A DNA stretch of 64,000 bases, taken from positions 248,001-312,000 of the forward strand of contig NZ_JYJF01000001.1 in assembly GCF_000955975.1 (NCBI RefSeq), written 5' to 3'. Within the stretch, counting starts at the first letter, position 1. Every line of letters starts with the position of its first letter. This document shows positions 1-8,323 of this stretch, in pieces. A program made the translations under genes and the position numbers. The DNA comes from Saccharothrix sp. ST-888 (GTDB lineage: Bacteria; Actinomycetota; Actinomycetes; Streptomycetales; Streptomycetaceae). A model generated the notes under the pieces. The model was not told the DNA's origin, did not search any database, and saw only the letters and a list, made by a program, of their open reading frames with translations.

Positions 1-324
1 ACGGCGGACGGGCACACCGTCACCCTCGCGGACGGCCAGAAGCTCGCCACCACCGACGAGTTGACCGGGCCCGCCTTCGTCGCGTTCCCGCCCGCCGCGG
101 TGGCGCTGCACCGCACCCGCCCCGAGTCCAGCGCCCGCAACGCCTGGCAGCTGGAGGTGGCCGGCCTCGACCTGCACGGCGACCAGATCCGGGTCGACCT
201 GACCGGCGAACTCCCGCTCACCGCCGACCTCACCCCGGCCGCCGCCGCCGAACTCGACCTGGCCCCGGGCACCATGGTCTGGGCCTCCGTCAAAGCCGCC
301 CAGACCCGCGCCTACCCGGCCTGA
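1..324 (+). CDS. C-terminal end of an ABC transporter ATPase (TOBE domain, probably molybdate)
   Basis: The frame is open from the first base, so the gene starts outside the window. Only the last ~107 codons are present. They read as a TOBE-type ligand-binding domain: a short beta-rich segment ending in a motif like 'GTMVWASVKAAQTRAYPA', as in ModC-type ATPases, where this domain binds the oxyanion and follows the nucleotide-binding domain. No Walker motif is visible in this part, so the molybdate assignment rests on the tail alone; a sulfate or other oxyanion ATPase is possible. Confidence 0.6.
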   Translation, partial: TADGHTVTLADGQKLATTDELTGPAFVAFPPAAVALHRTRPESSARNAWQLEVAGLDLHGDQIRVDLTGELPLTADLTPAAAAELDLAPGTMVWASVKAAQTRAYPA

Positions 325-342
325 GCACGTGAGCTTGTGAGC

Positions 343-525
343 TCAGCCGCACCGGTCGGGGACCCCGTCCGCCGAGACGAACCCCGACTCGTACACCGCG
401 ATCACCGCCTGCGTGCGGTCCCCCGCCTCGCCGACCACCGTCATCCCGTCCTGGGCCGCCAGGACGGCTCGGAGTCCGACTCGGACCGGTTACTCGTCGT
501 CCACCGGCAGGATCTTGATCGTCAC
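343..525 (-). pseudogene. Remnant of a LuxR-type response regulator receiver domain
   Basis: Reading the minus strand from the GTG at 525 gives the opening of a response regulator: VTIKILPVDDE, an in-frame TAA at codon 12, then a continuation in the same frame with the receiver helix and strand 'GLRAVLAAQDGMTVVGEAGD'. After about 45 further codons it runs into unrelated residues and a stop. The acidic DDE pair belongs to the phosphorylation pocket, but the phospho-acceptor Asp, the rest of the receiver and the DNA-binding domain are missing. This is a nonsense-mutated, truncated relic. Confidence 0.7.
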
Positions 526-588
526 AGCCCCAAGCGTAGGGGCCGGACCGGACCGTCTCCGGACCGGCCCCGGCGGGGTCAGCGCGGG

Positions 589-1170
589 TCAGCTGCCGGC
601 ACCCCAGGTGTGCGCCACGTCGACGACGAGTCGGTTGTCGAGCTGGAAGACCCGGAACGGCAGCTTGGCCCGCACCCCGAGCCCGACCTGGGTGTAGCCC
701 TCGTTGCTGCCGGCGAACCTGGCGTCCACGAAGGTGCGGTAGCCGGTGAGGTCCACCCCGGGCAGGGCGTCACCGGCACTGGCCGGGTAGGTGTACTTGC
801 CGGCCGTCCAGTCATAGGTGTGCGCCGTGACGACGACCTCCAGGATCGCGCCGCCGTTGACCGGTATCACGGTCCCGGAGGCGTCCTGGCGCAGTACGTC
901 CACGTAGTTGACGTGGTAGCCGAGCCGGTTGGTCTCGGAGGCGCCGGGGATGTCGAAGACCAGCCGGTCGTAGCAGGCGTTCTGGCCGGTCCGGATGTTC
1001 TCCAACTGGACGGAGGGGTAGGAGCGGTCGTTCTTCGGCAGACTTCCCCAGCCGTTCGAGCAGTCGGCGACGGCCGCCGACCGGGTTGCCGCAGAGGCCA
1101 TCGCCGGTACCGCCGCCGTCCCCGCCACCGCGAGGGCGAGCACCATCGGCACTGTCGTCCAACGTCGCAT
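589..1170 (-). CDS. Secreted protein with AMIN-like domain
   Basis: The protein has 193 residues. The start chosen is the ATG at 1170, preceded by GGGAGA 7-12 nt upstream; an in-frame start further out at 1233 would put 21 unrelated residues before the signal peptide. The N-terminus is a classical Sec signal (MRRWTTV, hydrophobic Ala/Val core, 'AMASAA' cleavage region). The rest resembles the AMIN-like beta-rich domain of actinobacterial exported proteins, with a conserved pattern around 'YDRLVFDIPGA' and a closing 'VDVAHTWG' strand. Two Cys (in 'DCSNGW' and 'NACYDR') could form a disulfide. The function is unknown; the domain is often linked to the cell envelope. Confidence 0.75.
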   Translation of the reverse strand: MRRWTTVPMVLALAVAGTAAVPAMASAATRSAAVADCSNGWGSLPKNDRSYPSVQLENIRTGQNACYDRLVFDIPGASETNRLGYHVNYVDVLRQDASGTVIPVNGGAILEVVVTAHTYDWTAGKYTYPASAGDALPGVDLTGYRTFVDARFAGSNEGYTQVGLGVRAKLPFRVFQLDNRLVVDVAHTWGAGS

Positions 1171-1300
1171 GTTCCGTCTCCCGAATAAGGATGTGAGCAA
1201 CTGTCCCTCACAGAGACGGGTTGGCAAGGGCATAGGTTGCGAAGTTTTTTAGCCGGAGTTGACCATCCGTCACCCCGCCTTGACCCTGACTGACCCTCGG

Positions 1301-2104
1301 TCAGCCCGCCCGCAGTGCCGGATGGTCGGCGACGACGGTGCAGCTGCCCGGAGCGATCTCCGTGAAGCCCGCGTCACGCACCACGGGCAGATCGCCGTTG
1401 GCCAACTCGCCCCAGGCTGCGGGGCTCGCGGTACGGACGGCGAGCGGGAATCCGGCCTCGGCCCACTCCTTGCGCCGGGTGTCGTCCAGCCGCCACCAGG
1501 CCAGCTGGGCGGCGTGGCCGGTCTGCGCCATGGTCTTGCCCGCGCTCATCTCCAGCTCGGGGTTGAGCCACAGGACCGGGATCCCCGGCGCCGGTTCGGC
1601 AGCCGGTTCGACGTCCTCCAGATCGGTGCCCGACACCTGGAGCTTGGCCAGCTCCTTCGGCCAGCCGTCCAGCGGGATCGGCGGGAAGACCCGCACCTCG
1701 GCGCTCTCCCCGGTCACCGTGATGCCCGGCAGCTCACCCGCCTTGCGCCACTCACCGCCCCGCGCCCGCCGGACCACCTTGCGGATCCGGGCGTCCTCCC
1801 AGGCCGCGACCCGCTCGGCCCACTCCCCGTCGGCGGCCGTCACCCGCTCGTCGGCGAGCAGCGTCAGCACCGCGCGCGCCGAGGTCTCCAGCGCATCGGT
1901 ACGGGCCGGCGGGGTGGCCCGCTCCATCCGGACCAGCAGCGGCAGCACGTACTGCGGGAGATCGTCGCGGGGATCGGCTGCGGCCTGCTGCGGCTCGGGG
2001 GTGTCGGCAGGGCCGGAGCCGTTCACGGCAGTGACGGTGTCGCCGGTGTCGGTGCCCGTGGCATCGCCGGTGTCGGTGGCGTTCGTGGCGTTGGCTGAGA
2101 TCAC
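1301..2104 (-). CDS. Peptidyl-tRNA hydrolase, Pth2 family
   Basis: This 267-residue protein has a Pth2-type domain at its C-terminal end (roughly residues 175-262). The hallmark 'MSAGKTMAQTGHAAQLA' lies at about 186-202, and its Lys, Gln and His correspond to the family's active-site stretch. Pth2 enzymes release the peptide from peptidyl-tRNAs that have dropped off the ribosome. The first ~45 residues are a Thr/Asp/Ala repeat (ATNATDTGDATGTDTGD) unlike any enzyme domain. The middle region, rich in charged helices, has no recognisable family. In actinomycetes this gene usually coexists with a normal Pth, so it may be an accessory enzyme. Confidence 0.8.
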   Translation of the reverse strand: MISANATNATDTGDATGTDTGDTVTAVNGSGPADTPEPQQAAADPRDDLPQYVLPLLVRMERATPPARTDALETSARAVLTLLADERVTAADGEWAERVAAWEDARIRKVVRRARGGEWRKAGELPGITVTGESAEVRVFPPIPLDGWPKELAKLQVSGTDLEDVEPAAEPAPGIPVLWLNPELEMSAGKTMAQTGHAAQLAWWRLDDTRRKEWAEAGFPLAVRTASPAAWGELANGDLPVVRDAGFTEIAPGSCTVVADHPALRAG

Positions 2105-2230
2105 CTCACCAGGATGCCAGGCCGCCCCTGCGCCCCCTCCGGGGGCCCGTTCGGCCCTCCGGTGCGCGGTCGGCCGCGCACCGTCCCGGGACAGTGCGCG
2201 GCTCCGCTTCCGGCGAGCTCCGCCGGGCCG

Positions 2231-3163
2231 TCAGCGCCGGTAGCCGCGTGCCGGGTCGCGCTCCTCGGCATCCTCGTACGGCAGGAACCACCCCTCCGGG
2301 TGGGTGGCGGCCAGGAGTTGGTCGGTCCGGTCGGCGGCGTCCATCTCCGGGTCGCCGTCGTCGGGGCCGTAGACGCCGAAGAGCTCGTCCGCGCAGCCGT
2401 CCCAGTCGTAGTCGTACAGGTCGACCGGCAGGTCGCCCATCATGTCGGCGACGGCCTGCGGCTGGGCGCCGAGCAGCTCGCGGGCGTCGACCAGGGCCAG
2501 CCGCAGGGCCAGGTCCTCGGCGAGGCAGCGCGGCAGCGGCCACTCCCCGAGCGTCAGGTCCTCGGCGAGGTCGTCGAAGGTCCGGGCCAGCGCGCGGCGC
2601 CAGCTGCGGTGCATGCCCCAGGTCCGGCTCGGGAGGCGGCCGAAAACGGCGAAGTCCTGCTCCTCCTCGTCGGTGACCGGCTCGCCCTCGTGCTCCTCCA
2701 GGTCATCGTAGGCAGCGTCGGCCAGCGTGATCAGCTGGGTGTGCAGGAGGCAGGCGGTACGGGGGGTGAGGGTCCAGTCGCCGACGCTGCCGCCGCCCTC
2801 CTCCGCCTCCAGGTCGAGCGGGAAGAGTTCCGCGAAGTCGGGGGCGAAGTCCTCGGTGGCGCTGATCTCCAGCGTGCCGCCGAGCGCCTCCACCCCGGGG
2901 ATGGCGGACACCAGGCGGTCCGGATGGAGCAGCGCACCGAGTGCGGCGTTGGGGTCCTCGGACACCTCGCGCAGCAGTGCCTCACGCTGTTCCCCGGGGT
3001 TGATGCCCTCGAAGACCAGGTCCTCGACGACCGCCCGCGCGGCAGCGCGCAGGGCGGGCCAGTCGGTGATTCGGATGCCGAGAACCACGGTGGCCTCGAT
3101 CTCCCGTGCCTCGGAGTCCTCCGCCGCACCCGGCCCCTGTGGATGATCGCTTCGCTCGCCCAT
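2231..3163 (-). CDS. Conserved hypothetical protein, acidic, actinomycete-type
   Basis: The protein has 310 residues from the ATG at 3163; an ATG 12 codons upstream is also in frame. It is soluble and very acidic, with many Glu/Asp clusters such as 'LDLEAEEGGG' and 'DGDPEMDAADRTDQ', and has no signal peptide or membrane segment. There is no catalytic motif I can assign. It is flanked by a peptidyl-tRNA hydrolase and, divergently, by a YbjQ-family gene. Codon use and GC match the neighbours, which supports a real gene. Confidence 0.65.
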   Translation of the reverse strand: MGERSDHPQGPGAAEDSEAREIEATVVLGIRITDWPALRAAARAVVEDLVFEGINPGEQREALLREVSEDPNAALGALLHPDRLVSAIPGVEALGGTLEISATEDFAPDFAELFPLDLEAEEGGGSVGDWTLTPRTACLLHTQLITLADAAYDDLEEHEGEPVTDEEEQDFAVFGRLPSRTWGMHRSWRRALARTFDDLAEDLTLGEWPLPRCLAEDLALRLALVDARELLGAQPQAVADMMGDLPVDLYDYDWDGCADELFGVYGPDDGDPEMDAADRTDQLLAATHPEGWFLPYEDAEERDPARGYRR

Positions 3164-3276
3164 GGGGCTACCGTACGGCCTTTTCGGGTGGCGGTTCACC
3201 GGTGCCGTGAGAGGATCTTCTGCCCGTTCGGCCGTGTCTGCGGCGTGGCGGCCCTCCGGTCATACAGGATGGCGGT

Positions 3277-3648
3277 ATGAGCACTCTTGGAGAGTATGGC
3301 GGTGGGCAGGAGCAGAACTCGGGCGTCCTGGTGGTCACCACCAACGACGTACCGGGCTTCCGGGTCGAGCGGGTGATCGGCGAGGTCTTCGGCCTGACCG
3401 TCCGCAGCCGCCACATCGGTACCCAGATCGGCGCCTCGCTGAAGTCCCTGATGGGCGGCGAGCTGAAGGGCCTGACGAAGACTCTGGTGGACAGCCGCAA
3501 CCAGGCGATGGAGCGGTTGATCGAGCAGACCAAGGCGCGCGGCGGAAACGCGGTGCTGATGATGCGGTTCGACGTCACCGAGGCGGCCGATCTCGGGACG
3601 GAGATCTGCGCCTACGGCACGGCCGTGGTGATCGCCCCGGCTTCCTGA
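3277..3648 (+). CDS. YbjQ/UPF0145 family protein
   Basis: The protein has 123 residues. The core 'VVTTNDVPGFRVERVIGEVFGLTVRSR' region followed by the 'ARGGNAVLMMRFDV' strand is the signature of the YbjQ family, small proteins that assemble into rings and are sometimes labelled heavy-metal-binding. No Cys/His metal cluster is visible here. The gene is monocistronic, diverges from the acidic hypothetical gene and ends in a strong hairpin 11 nt after its stop. Confidence 0.85.
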   Translation: MSTLGEYGGGQEQNSGVLVVTTNDVPGFRVERVIGEVFGLTVRSRHIGTQIGASLKSLMGGELKGLTKTLVDSRNQAMERLIEQTKARGGNAVLMMRFDVTEAADLGTEICAYGTAVVIAPAS

Positions 3649-3658
3649 ACCAGCGTCC

Positions 3659-3697
3659 AGGAGGGGGGTGCTCCCGTTGCGGGAGCACCCCCCTCCT
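3659..3697 (+). terminator. Strong stem-loop terminator after the YbjQ gene
   Basis: A perfect 17-bp stem (left arm 3659-3675, right arm 3681-3697) closes a 5-nt loop, GTTGC. There is no U-tract, as is usual for actinomycete terminators. Confidence 0.85.
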
Positions 3698-3916
3698 GCC
3701 TGCCTCCGCCGGTGGGAACGATTCCGGTCGGCCCGATGTCATGGGGTTGGACAGGCCTTCCTTGGTGCGGCGTTCGACGTAGGTTCTCGCCCATCTGCTC
3801 GTCCTGGAGCTTCTCCGATGCCTTGAGCTTGTCCGGCATCACCTCGTGCGGGTGGCGCTCGCCATGCGGCGTCATCACCGTCGGGCCCGACGGCAACCCC
3901 GTCTCGGCCCTGACCG

Positions 3917-4117
3917 TTGCGACAGCACGTCCTTGCGGGCGAAGCCGCGAAAAGCGAGGGCGCGCAGGATGGCCGCGTTCGAGAAGGAGAGCGAGACGCC
4001 CTGGATCACGCCGCCCCGCTGATCGTCACGTCGGACAAGCCCTTCGGCCGCTGGGCAGAGACCTTCGCCGACGGGACCGTCGTCGGCCCACTTCGTCGGG
4101 CTGCGCCCCGAGCCTGA
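3917..4117 (+). pseudogene. Degenerate fragment resembling IstB (IS21-type transposition helper)
   Basis: Within this open stretch, codons at about 4010-4087 read 'LIVTSDKPFGRWAETFADG', close to the C-terminal motif of IstB-type ATPases ('TSNLPFGQW..TFADD'). The Walker region is absent, and the frame before and after is not IstB-like, so only a relic remains. Nearby on the minus strand (about 3740-3800) another scrap reads 'RTYVERRTKEGLS', reminiscent of an IS110-type transposase end, but that call is much weaker. The stretch 3698-4132 otherwise holds no convincing gene. Confidence 0.4.
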
Positions 4118-4132
4118 CGCATGGCTGCCGGG

Positions 4133-5398
4133 TCACCTCGTGTTCCGGTCGAAACCGGACATGGCCGGCACCGCGAGGACGGAGATCACAGCCAGGAAGA
4201 TCCACGGCCAGGTCGGCCCGTGGGACAGGAGTGAGGTGAAGAGCAGCGGTGCTACGGCACCGCCGATGGTCCAGGACAGTTGGAACACCGCCAGGTATCG
4301 CCCCAGGGCACGCTCCGATGCCATGGCGACACTGAGCTCACTGACGGGCGCGGTCCGGAGGATCTCCGCAGCGGTGAAGACGACCATGGCCAGGACCGCC
4401 CCGGCCGTGACCGCCCAGCCGGGCAGGCCGATGAGCGAGGCGAAGACAAGGAAGGCGAGGGCGTTGAGCAGGGTTCCGAGGACGAGCAGGCGGCCGGCCC
4501 GTCGGTGGCCCGTCCAGCGGGCCGAGATGGTCTGCAGGGACGCGACGAGCGCAGTGTTGATCACGACCAGGACGCCGACCAGCCAGGCGCCGGCCCGGAG
4601 GTTCTCGGTGAGGTAGACCGCGAGGAGAACAGTGGGCGCCATCGCCGCAAGGACGAAGACCAGATTCACCGCGACCAGCCGGAGGTAGGCGCGATCGCGG
4701 AGCACCCCGAGGTAGCCGGTCGGACTCTCCGGCCTGGTGGCGCGCGAGCCCGCCGCGCCATCGGTGGGGTCCTTCCGCGGGCGCCAAGTGCCGATGAGCC
4801 AGGCCGCGAGGAGGAACGTCACGGCGTTGACGGTCACCACCGCCCGAAGGCCCGCCGAGCTGGCGATGCTGACGGCGAGCGCGGCTCCCGCACCACCGGC
4901 GCCGGAGCCGATGTTGCGCAGCGCTCGGAGGAAGGCGAACCAGCGGGGGCGCTCGCCCTCCTTCGCGGCGAGCACCACAAGGGCACTGCTGGAGGTCCAG
5001 TAGGCGTTCGCACCCAACTGGACCACCAGCGCGGCCAGCACGATCTGCCAGGTGGACTCCGCCAGCAGGTAGGCACCGAACCCTGCGGCTGAGACGAGGT
5101 TCCCGGTCACGACGACGCGCCTGGGACCGTACCGGTCGACGAGCGCACCGATCAGTGCCGGAGCCGGTACGGCGAACAGTTGGCCGAGGGTGAGCGCGGC
5201 GCCGACCTCGATCAGCGGCACCCTGGTGGTGCGGGCGAAGAACACCACCACGAAGGACATCATCATGCCGTTGCCGAAGCTGTCGATCACGTTGGCCGTG
5301 ACGAACCGGCCGCTGCCACGGAGATCCGGCAACCCCAGCCGATCCGCCAGGTCTGCGCGCGATGAGCGCGGCTGCTTCTGACTGGTGTACATGGCCAT
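4133..5398 (-). CDS. MFS transporter, last gene of the riboflavin-branch cluster
   Basis: This is a 421-residue major facilitator protein with about 12 hydrophobic segments. A typical loop 2-3 motif, 'LVDRYGPRRVVV', falls near residue 90, and a central polar loop around residues 205-230 ('RKDPTDGAAGS') separates the two six-helix halves. It begins 15 nt after the stop of the histidine phosphatase gene and is therefore probably cotranscribed with the eight genes upstream. The inferred role is export of, or resistance to, the cluster's product. It is not a sugar or drug transporter subtype I can name. Confidence 0.85.
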   Translation of the reverse strand: MAMYTSQKQPRSSRADLADRLGLPDLRGSGRFVTANVIDSFGNGMMMSFVVVFFARTTRVPLIEVGAALTLGQLFAVPAPALIGALVDRYGPRRVVVTGNLVSAAGFGAYLLAESTWQIVLAALVVQLGANAYWTSSSALVVLAAKEGERPRWFAFLRALRNIGSGAGGAGAALAVSIASSAGLRAVVTVNAVTFLLAAWLIGTWRPRKDPTDGAAGSRATRPESPTGYLGVLRDRAYLRLVAVNLVFVLAAMAPTVLLAVYLTENLRAGAWLVGVLVVINTALVASLQTISARWTGHRRAGRLLVLGTLLNALAFLVFASLIGLPGWAVTAGAVLAMVVFTAAEILRTAPVSELSVAMASERALGRYLAVFQLSWTIGGAVAPLLFTSLLSHGPTWPWIFLAVISVLAVPAMSGFDRNTR

Positions 5399-5413
5399 GG
5401 TTCGGTCCCCGGT

Positions 5414-6106
5414 TCAGCTGTGGTGTGGGTCGGACAGATGGCAGGAGTCGTTGAAGACACGCAGGGAGGCGGTACCCGATGCGTTGTAGCGGATCGCGGA
5501 AAGGGAGGCGGGCCCGAGTTCCATCCGGAACAGGGCATCCGCCGGAGCACCGAGGGCCGAGCGGATCAATGCCTTGATCGGGCCGACATGGCTGACCACC
5601 AGCACCGTCCGTCCTCGGTGCAGGTCGAGGATTGCGTCGCGTGCCGCGAGGACCCGGTCGGTCATGGCGGCGAAGCTCTCGCCCGAGGGCGGGGCCTCCT
5701 GCTCGTCCTCTCTCCACGCCACGAGTTCGGTCGGCCAGTGGTGCTTCACCTGGGCATAGGTGTGGCCCTCCCAGGCGCCGAAGTCCATCTCGCGGAGCCG
5801 TACGTCGAGGTGGACGGGCAGGTCGGCCGCCGAGGCGAAGACCTCGGCGGTCGCGCGGGCCCGCAGCAGCGGCGAGGAGACGACCGCCTGCACCGGACCG
5901 TGTGCGCCGGGCAGCGTGGCCAGGCGACGGGCGGCGGCCCCGGCCTCCCAGCGACCGTGCTCGCTGAGCACCGGGTCTGCGCCGGAACCGGAGAACCTCT
6001 TCTCCGGGGTGAGGGCGGTCTGGCCGTGCCTGAGCAGCAGGAGAGTCGTGGCTGGTCCGTCGTCCTCGGACCAGCCGGAGTGCCGAAGTGTCGGATCGAC
6101 CGTCAT
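5414..6106 (-). CDS. Histidine phosphatase family protein (phosphoglycerate mutase-like)
   Basis: The protein has 230 residues. The catalytic 'LLRHGQT' (residues 25-31) carries the phosphorylated His, the phosphate pocket Arg follows in 'SSPLLRARATAE', and the acid is in 'REMDFGAWEGHTY' (about 106-118). The second His is in 'VVSHVGPIKAL' (about 170-180). The layout is that of CobC/alpha-ribazole-phosphatase-like enzymes acting on small phosphate esters. Its ATG overlaps the upstream ATP-grasp stop as TGATG. In this cluster it is a good candidate for dephosphorylating the ribityl/ribosylaminouracil phosphate made by RibA and RibD; that role is inference. Confidence 0.85.
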   Translation of the reverse strand: MTVDPTLRHSGWSEDDGPATTLLLLRHGQTALTPEKRFSGSGADPVLSEHGRWEAGAAARRLATLPGAHGPVQAVVSSPLLRARATAEVFASAADLPVHLDVRLREMDFGAWEGHTYAQVKHHWPTELVAWREDEQEAPPSGESFAAMTDRVLAARDAILDLHRGRTVLVVSHVGPIKALIRSALGAPADALFRMELGPASLSAIRYNASGTASLRVFNDSCHLSDPHHS

Positions 6107-7380
6107 CACGCCGACCGCTCGGCGTCGGCGGGAAATTCCGAGATGCGCCGGTCGCCGATCTCGGTGACCCCCATGGTCTCGGCGAGCCGGCCCACGGCGG
6201 TCCGCAGCTGGTCCCGCAGCTCGACCGGGTCCGGCCCGGAGCCGAGTGCCATACCGGCCCGGTGCCAACCGGCCTCCGGGAACGGCAGGGTGCGTCCCTC
6301 GCGGACGCTCTGGAGCACGGTCTCCACCCGGGGCAGACCCGCGACCAGCGGTGCCTGCTCCGCGTAGCTGCGCACGAAGCCGGTGGCGATGAGGAAGTGG
6401 ACGGCGGCGTGGTGTTCCCGGACGTCGGTGTCCTCGGCGTCCCCCACTGGTATGCCGAGGGCGAGCCACGCCTGCACGGCATAGGGGTTCCAGCCGCGCG
6501 ACCTGAGCACCAGATCCATGATGTGACCGCCGCCGGGCCGCGCCGCGAACTCGATGTTGACCAATTCGCCGTTGCTGATGCGGTATTCGGCATGCACGAA
6601 GGCATCCCGGATACCGTGTGCGTCGACCAGTCGCTGCACGGCCAGCATGCTGTGGCCGTCGAGTTCGTCGGCCGGGGAGACCATGTGGCCCCGCTCCAGG
6701 AAGAACTCCGGGCCGGCCAGCTCCTTGCGGGTCACGGCGACCCGTTTGACCCGGCCGTCCTGGACGGCGGCTTCCACGCTGATCTCCGGGCCCTCGATGA
6801 ACTCCTCGGCGATGCACCGGCCCGATCCGCTGTAGGCGACCGCGCGCTCCCAGGCGTCCGCCGCGACCTCGGGATGCCGGACCAACCGGACGGAGGCGCT
6901 CCCGCCACTGTCCACCGGCTTGATCACGACCGGCCCTTCGGCAGCCGCCAGGAAGTCCAGGAAGTCTGCCGGAGAACGGAGTTCGGCATACCGAGGCACT
7001 CGCAACCCGGCTCGCGCGAGCGAGGCACGTTGCAGGTACTTGTCCCGGGCGACCTTCGTGGCGTCGGTGCCGACGCTCGGCAATCCGGCACGCTCCGCGA
7101 TCAGCGCGGCCACCGCCGCACACTCCTCGGTGAGGGTGACCACACCGTCGTGCTCCTTGGCGAGCCGCACCAGGTGGTCGGCGAGCTCGGAGTCGTACCG
7201 GGGGTGGCGGGCGTCGGCCCGGCGGACGTCCAACGCCTGGAACTCGTCGGCGAGGAACTCGTAGCGCGGCTTGGAGAAGCCGTCGACGAGGGTGATGCGG
7301 ATGCCCTCGCGGATCCAGGTCGCGAACGCCGTCTGATGGCCGTCCCCCGCGCCGAGCACGAGGAGTCGGGTAGGTGCCAT
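6106..7380 (-). CDS. ATP-grasp ligase (L-amino-acid-ligase-like)
   Basis: The protein has 424 residues, from the ATG at 7380 behind GGAGG. It has an N-terminal Rossmann-like pre-ATP-grasp part (LLVLGAGDGHQTAF), then the nucleotide lysine strand 'GPVVIKPVDSGGSASVRL' (about 145-162), the adenine/glutamate strand 'AEEFIEGPEISVEA', and the metal site 'NIEFAARPGGGHIMD', with the Glu and Arg typical of carboxylate-amine ligases. Members of this type (BacD, carnosine synthase relatives) activate a carboxylate as acyl phosphate and join it to an amine. It is the second of two ATP-grasp enzymes in this operon. Its substrates are unknown. Confidence 0.85.
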   Translation of the reverse strand: MAPTRLLVLGAGDGHQTAFATWIREGIRITLVDGFSKPRYEFLADEFQALDVRRADARHPRYDSELADHLVRLAKEHDGVVTLTEECAAVAALIAERAGLPSVGTDATKVARDKYLQRASLARAGLRVPRYAELRSPADFLDFLAAAEGPVVIKPVDSGGSASVRLVRHPEVAADAWERAVAYSGSGRCIAEEFIEGPEISVEAAVQDGRVKRVAVTRKELAGPEFFLERGHMVSPADELDGHSMLAVQRLVDAHGIRDAFVHAEYRISNGELVNIEFAARPGGGHIMDLVLRSRGWNPYAVQAWLALGIPVGDAEDTDVREHHAAVHFLIATGFVRSYAEQAPLVAGLPRVETVLQSVREGRTLPFPEAGWHRAGMALGSGPDPVELRDQLRTAVGRLAETMGVTEIGDRRISEFPADAERSA

Positions 7381-7447
7381 GGGTAGTGCCTCCAGGGAAT
7401 GAAGTGTCAGGCGGCCGGTTCGCGAGGAAGCCGGCGCCCGGGCCCGG

Positions 7448-8323
7448 CTACGCGCCGGTGGCGGCGAGGTCGGTAGCCCGGAGTGCCGAGCCGAGGATCG
7501 CGAGCTGGTCGCCCGAACCGTCGTCCAGCGGCAGGTGGACCAGCACGCGGTCCAGCCCGGCCTCGTCGTACTGCTCCAGCAGCCCGGGCAGCTGCCGGGC
7601 ACCGACCTCCAGCAGGGTCAGCCGGCCGTGCGGCCTGGGCGTGGGCGGCAGGTCCCGGTCGGCGGTGCTCACCGCCAGGGTGAGCTGCATGGTGCACGGC
7701 AGCGGTGACGCCTCCGGACAGATCGCGAGGAGCTCGGTCGCGACCCGCTCGGGCGTGACGTAGTTCGTCATCCAGCCGTCGGCCAGCGCGGTCAGCTCCC
7801 TCAGCGCGACCGGGTCGTTGGAGGCCAGCAGCAGCGCGGGCGGACTCGTGTCCGGTGCCGGCTCGAATCGCACCGTCTCCGGGAGGTCGACTCCGCCGCG
7901 ACGCAGCAGGTCGTCCAGCACCCGCACCGCCTGGATGAAATGACGGCGCCGGAGCTCGGGGTCCAGCCCGTAGACCTCGTTGACCGGAGTACGCACTCCG
8001 GCCCCGACGCCGACGACGAGCCGGTTGCCGGAGAGGGCCTGCAACGTGGCCACCGCGTTCGCCAGGGTGAGAGGCTGACGGTAGCTCAGGCAGAGCACGG
8101 CGGTGCCGACCTCATCGAACGGCACGCCGCGGCCAAGGGCGTTGCCGAGCAGCGCCACCGGGTCGAATCCGGCTCCCCGGTCGACACCGTCGTTCTGCAG
8201 CAGGGGGATGTCCCGGACCCAGATCCCCGGCACGCCGAGGTCCGCGAGATGCAGGATCCGACCCACCGGATCGGTCCACGGGTCGTCGTAGAGGGGCAGT
8301 ACGAGACCGGTTCTCATTCGCAT
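7448..8323 (-). CDS. Luciferase-like (LLM class) flavin-dependent oxidoreductase
   Basis: This 291-residue protein has the bacterial luciferase TIM-barrel pattern: 'LVLPLYDDPWTDPV' at the start, the 'LQALSGNRLVVGVGAG' strand-loop that binds the flavin phosphate (about 90-108), and 'LADGWMTNYV' further on. The ORF overlaps the ribD end. An ATG at 8317 would give a 4-nt ATGA coupling and may be the true start instead of 8323. The family uses reduced FMN or F420; the FMN reductase two genes upstream suggests FMN. Its likely task is hydroxylation or N-oxidation of a cluster intermediate. Confidence 0.8.
   Translation of the reverse strand: MRMRTGLVLPLYDDPWTDPVGRILHLADLGVPGIWVRDIPLLQNDGVDRGAGFDPVALLGNALGRGVPFDEVGTAVLCLSYRQPLTLANAVATLQALSGNRLVVGVGAGVRTPVNEVYGLDPELRRRHFIQAVRVLDDLLRRGGVDLPETVRFEPAPDTSPPALLLASNDPVALRELTALADGWMTNYVTPERVATELLAICPEASPLPCTMQLTLAVSTADRDLPPTPRPHGRLTLLEVGARQLPGLLEQYDEAGLDRVLVHLPLDDGSGDQLAILGSALRATDLAATGA

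Noticed and set aside
4338..6605. A 755-codon minus-strand frame across the MFS and phosphatase genes
   Set aside because: It overlaps three recognised genes in a different frame and its product is Arg/Pro/Gly-rich.
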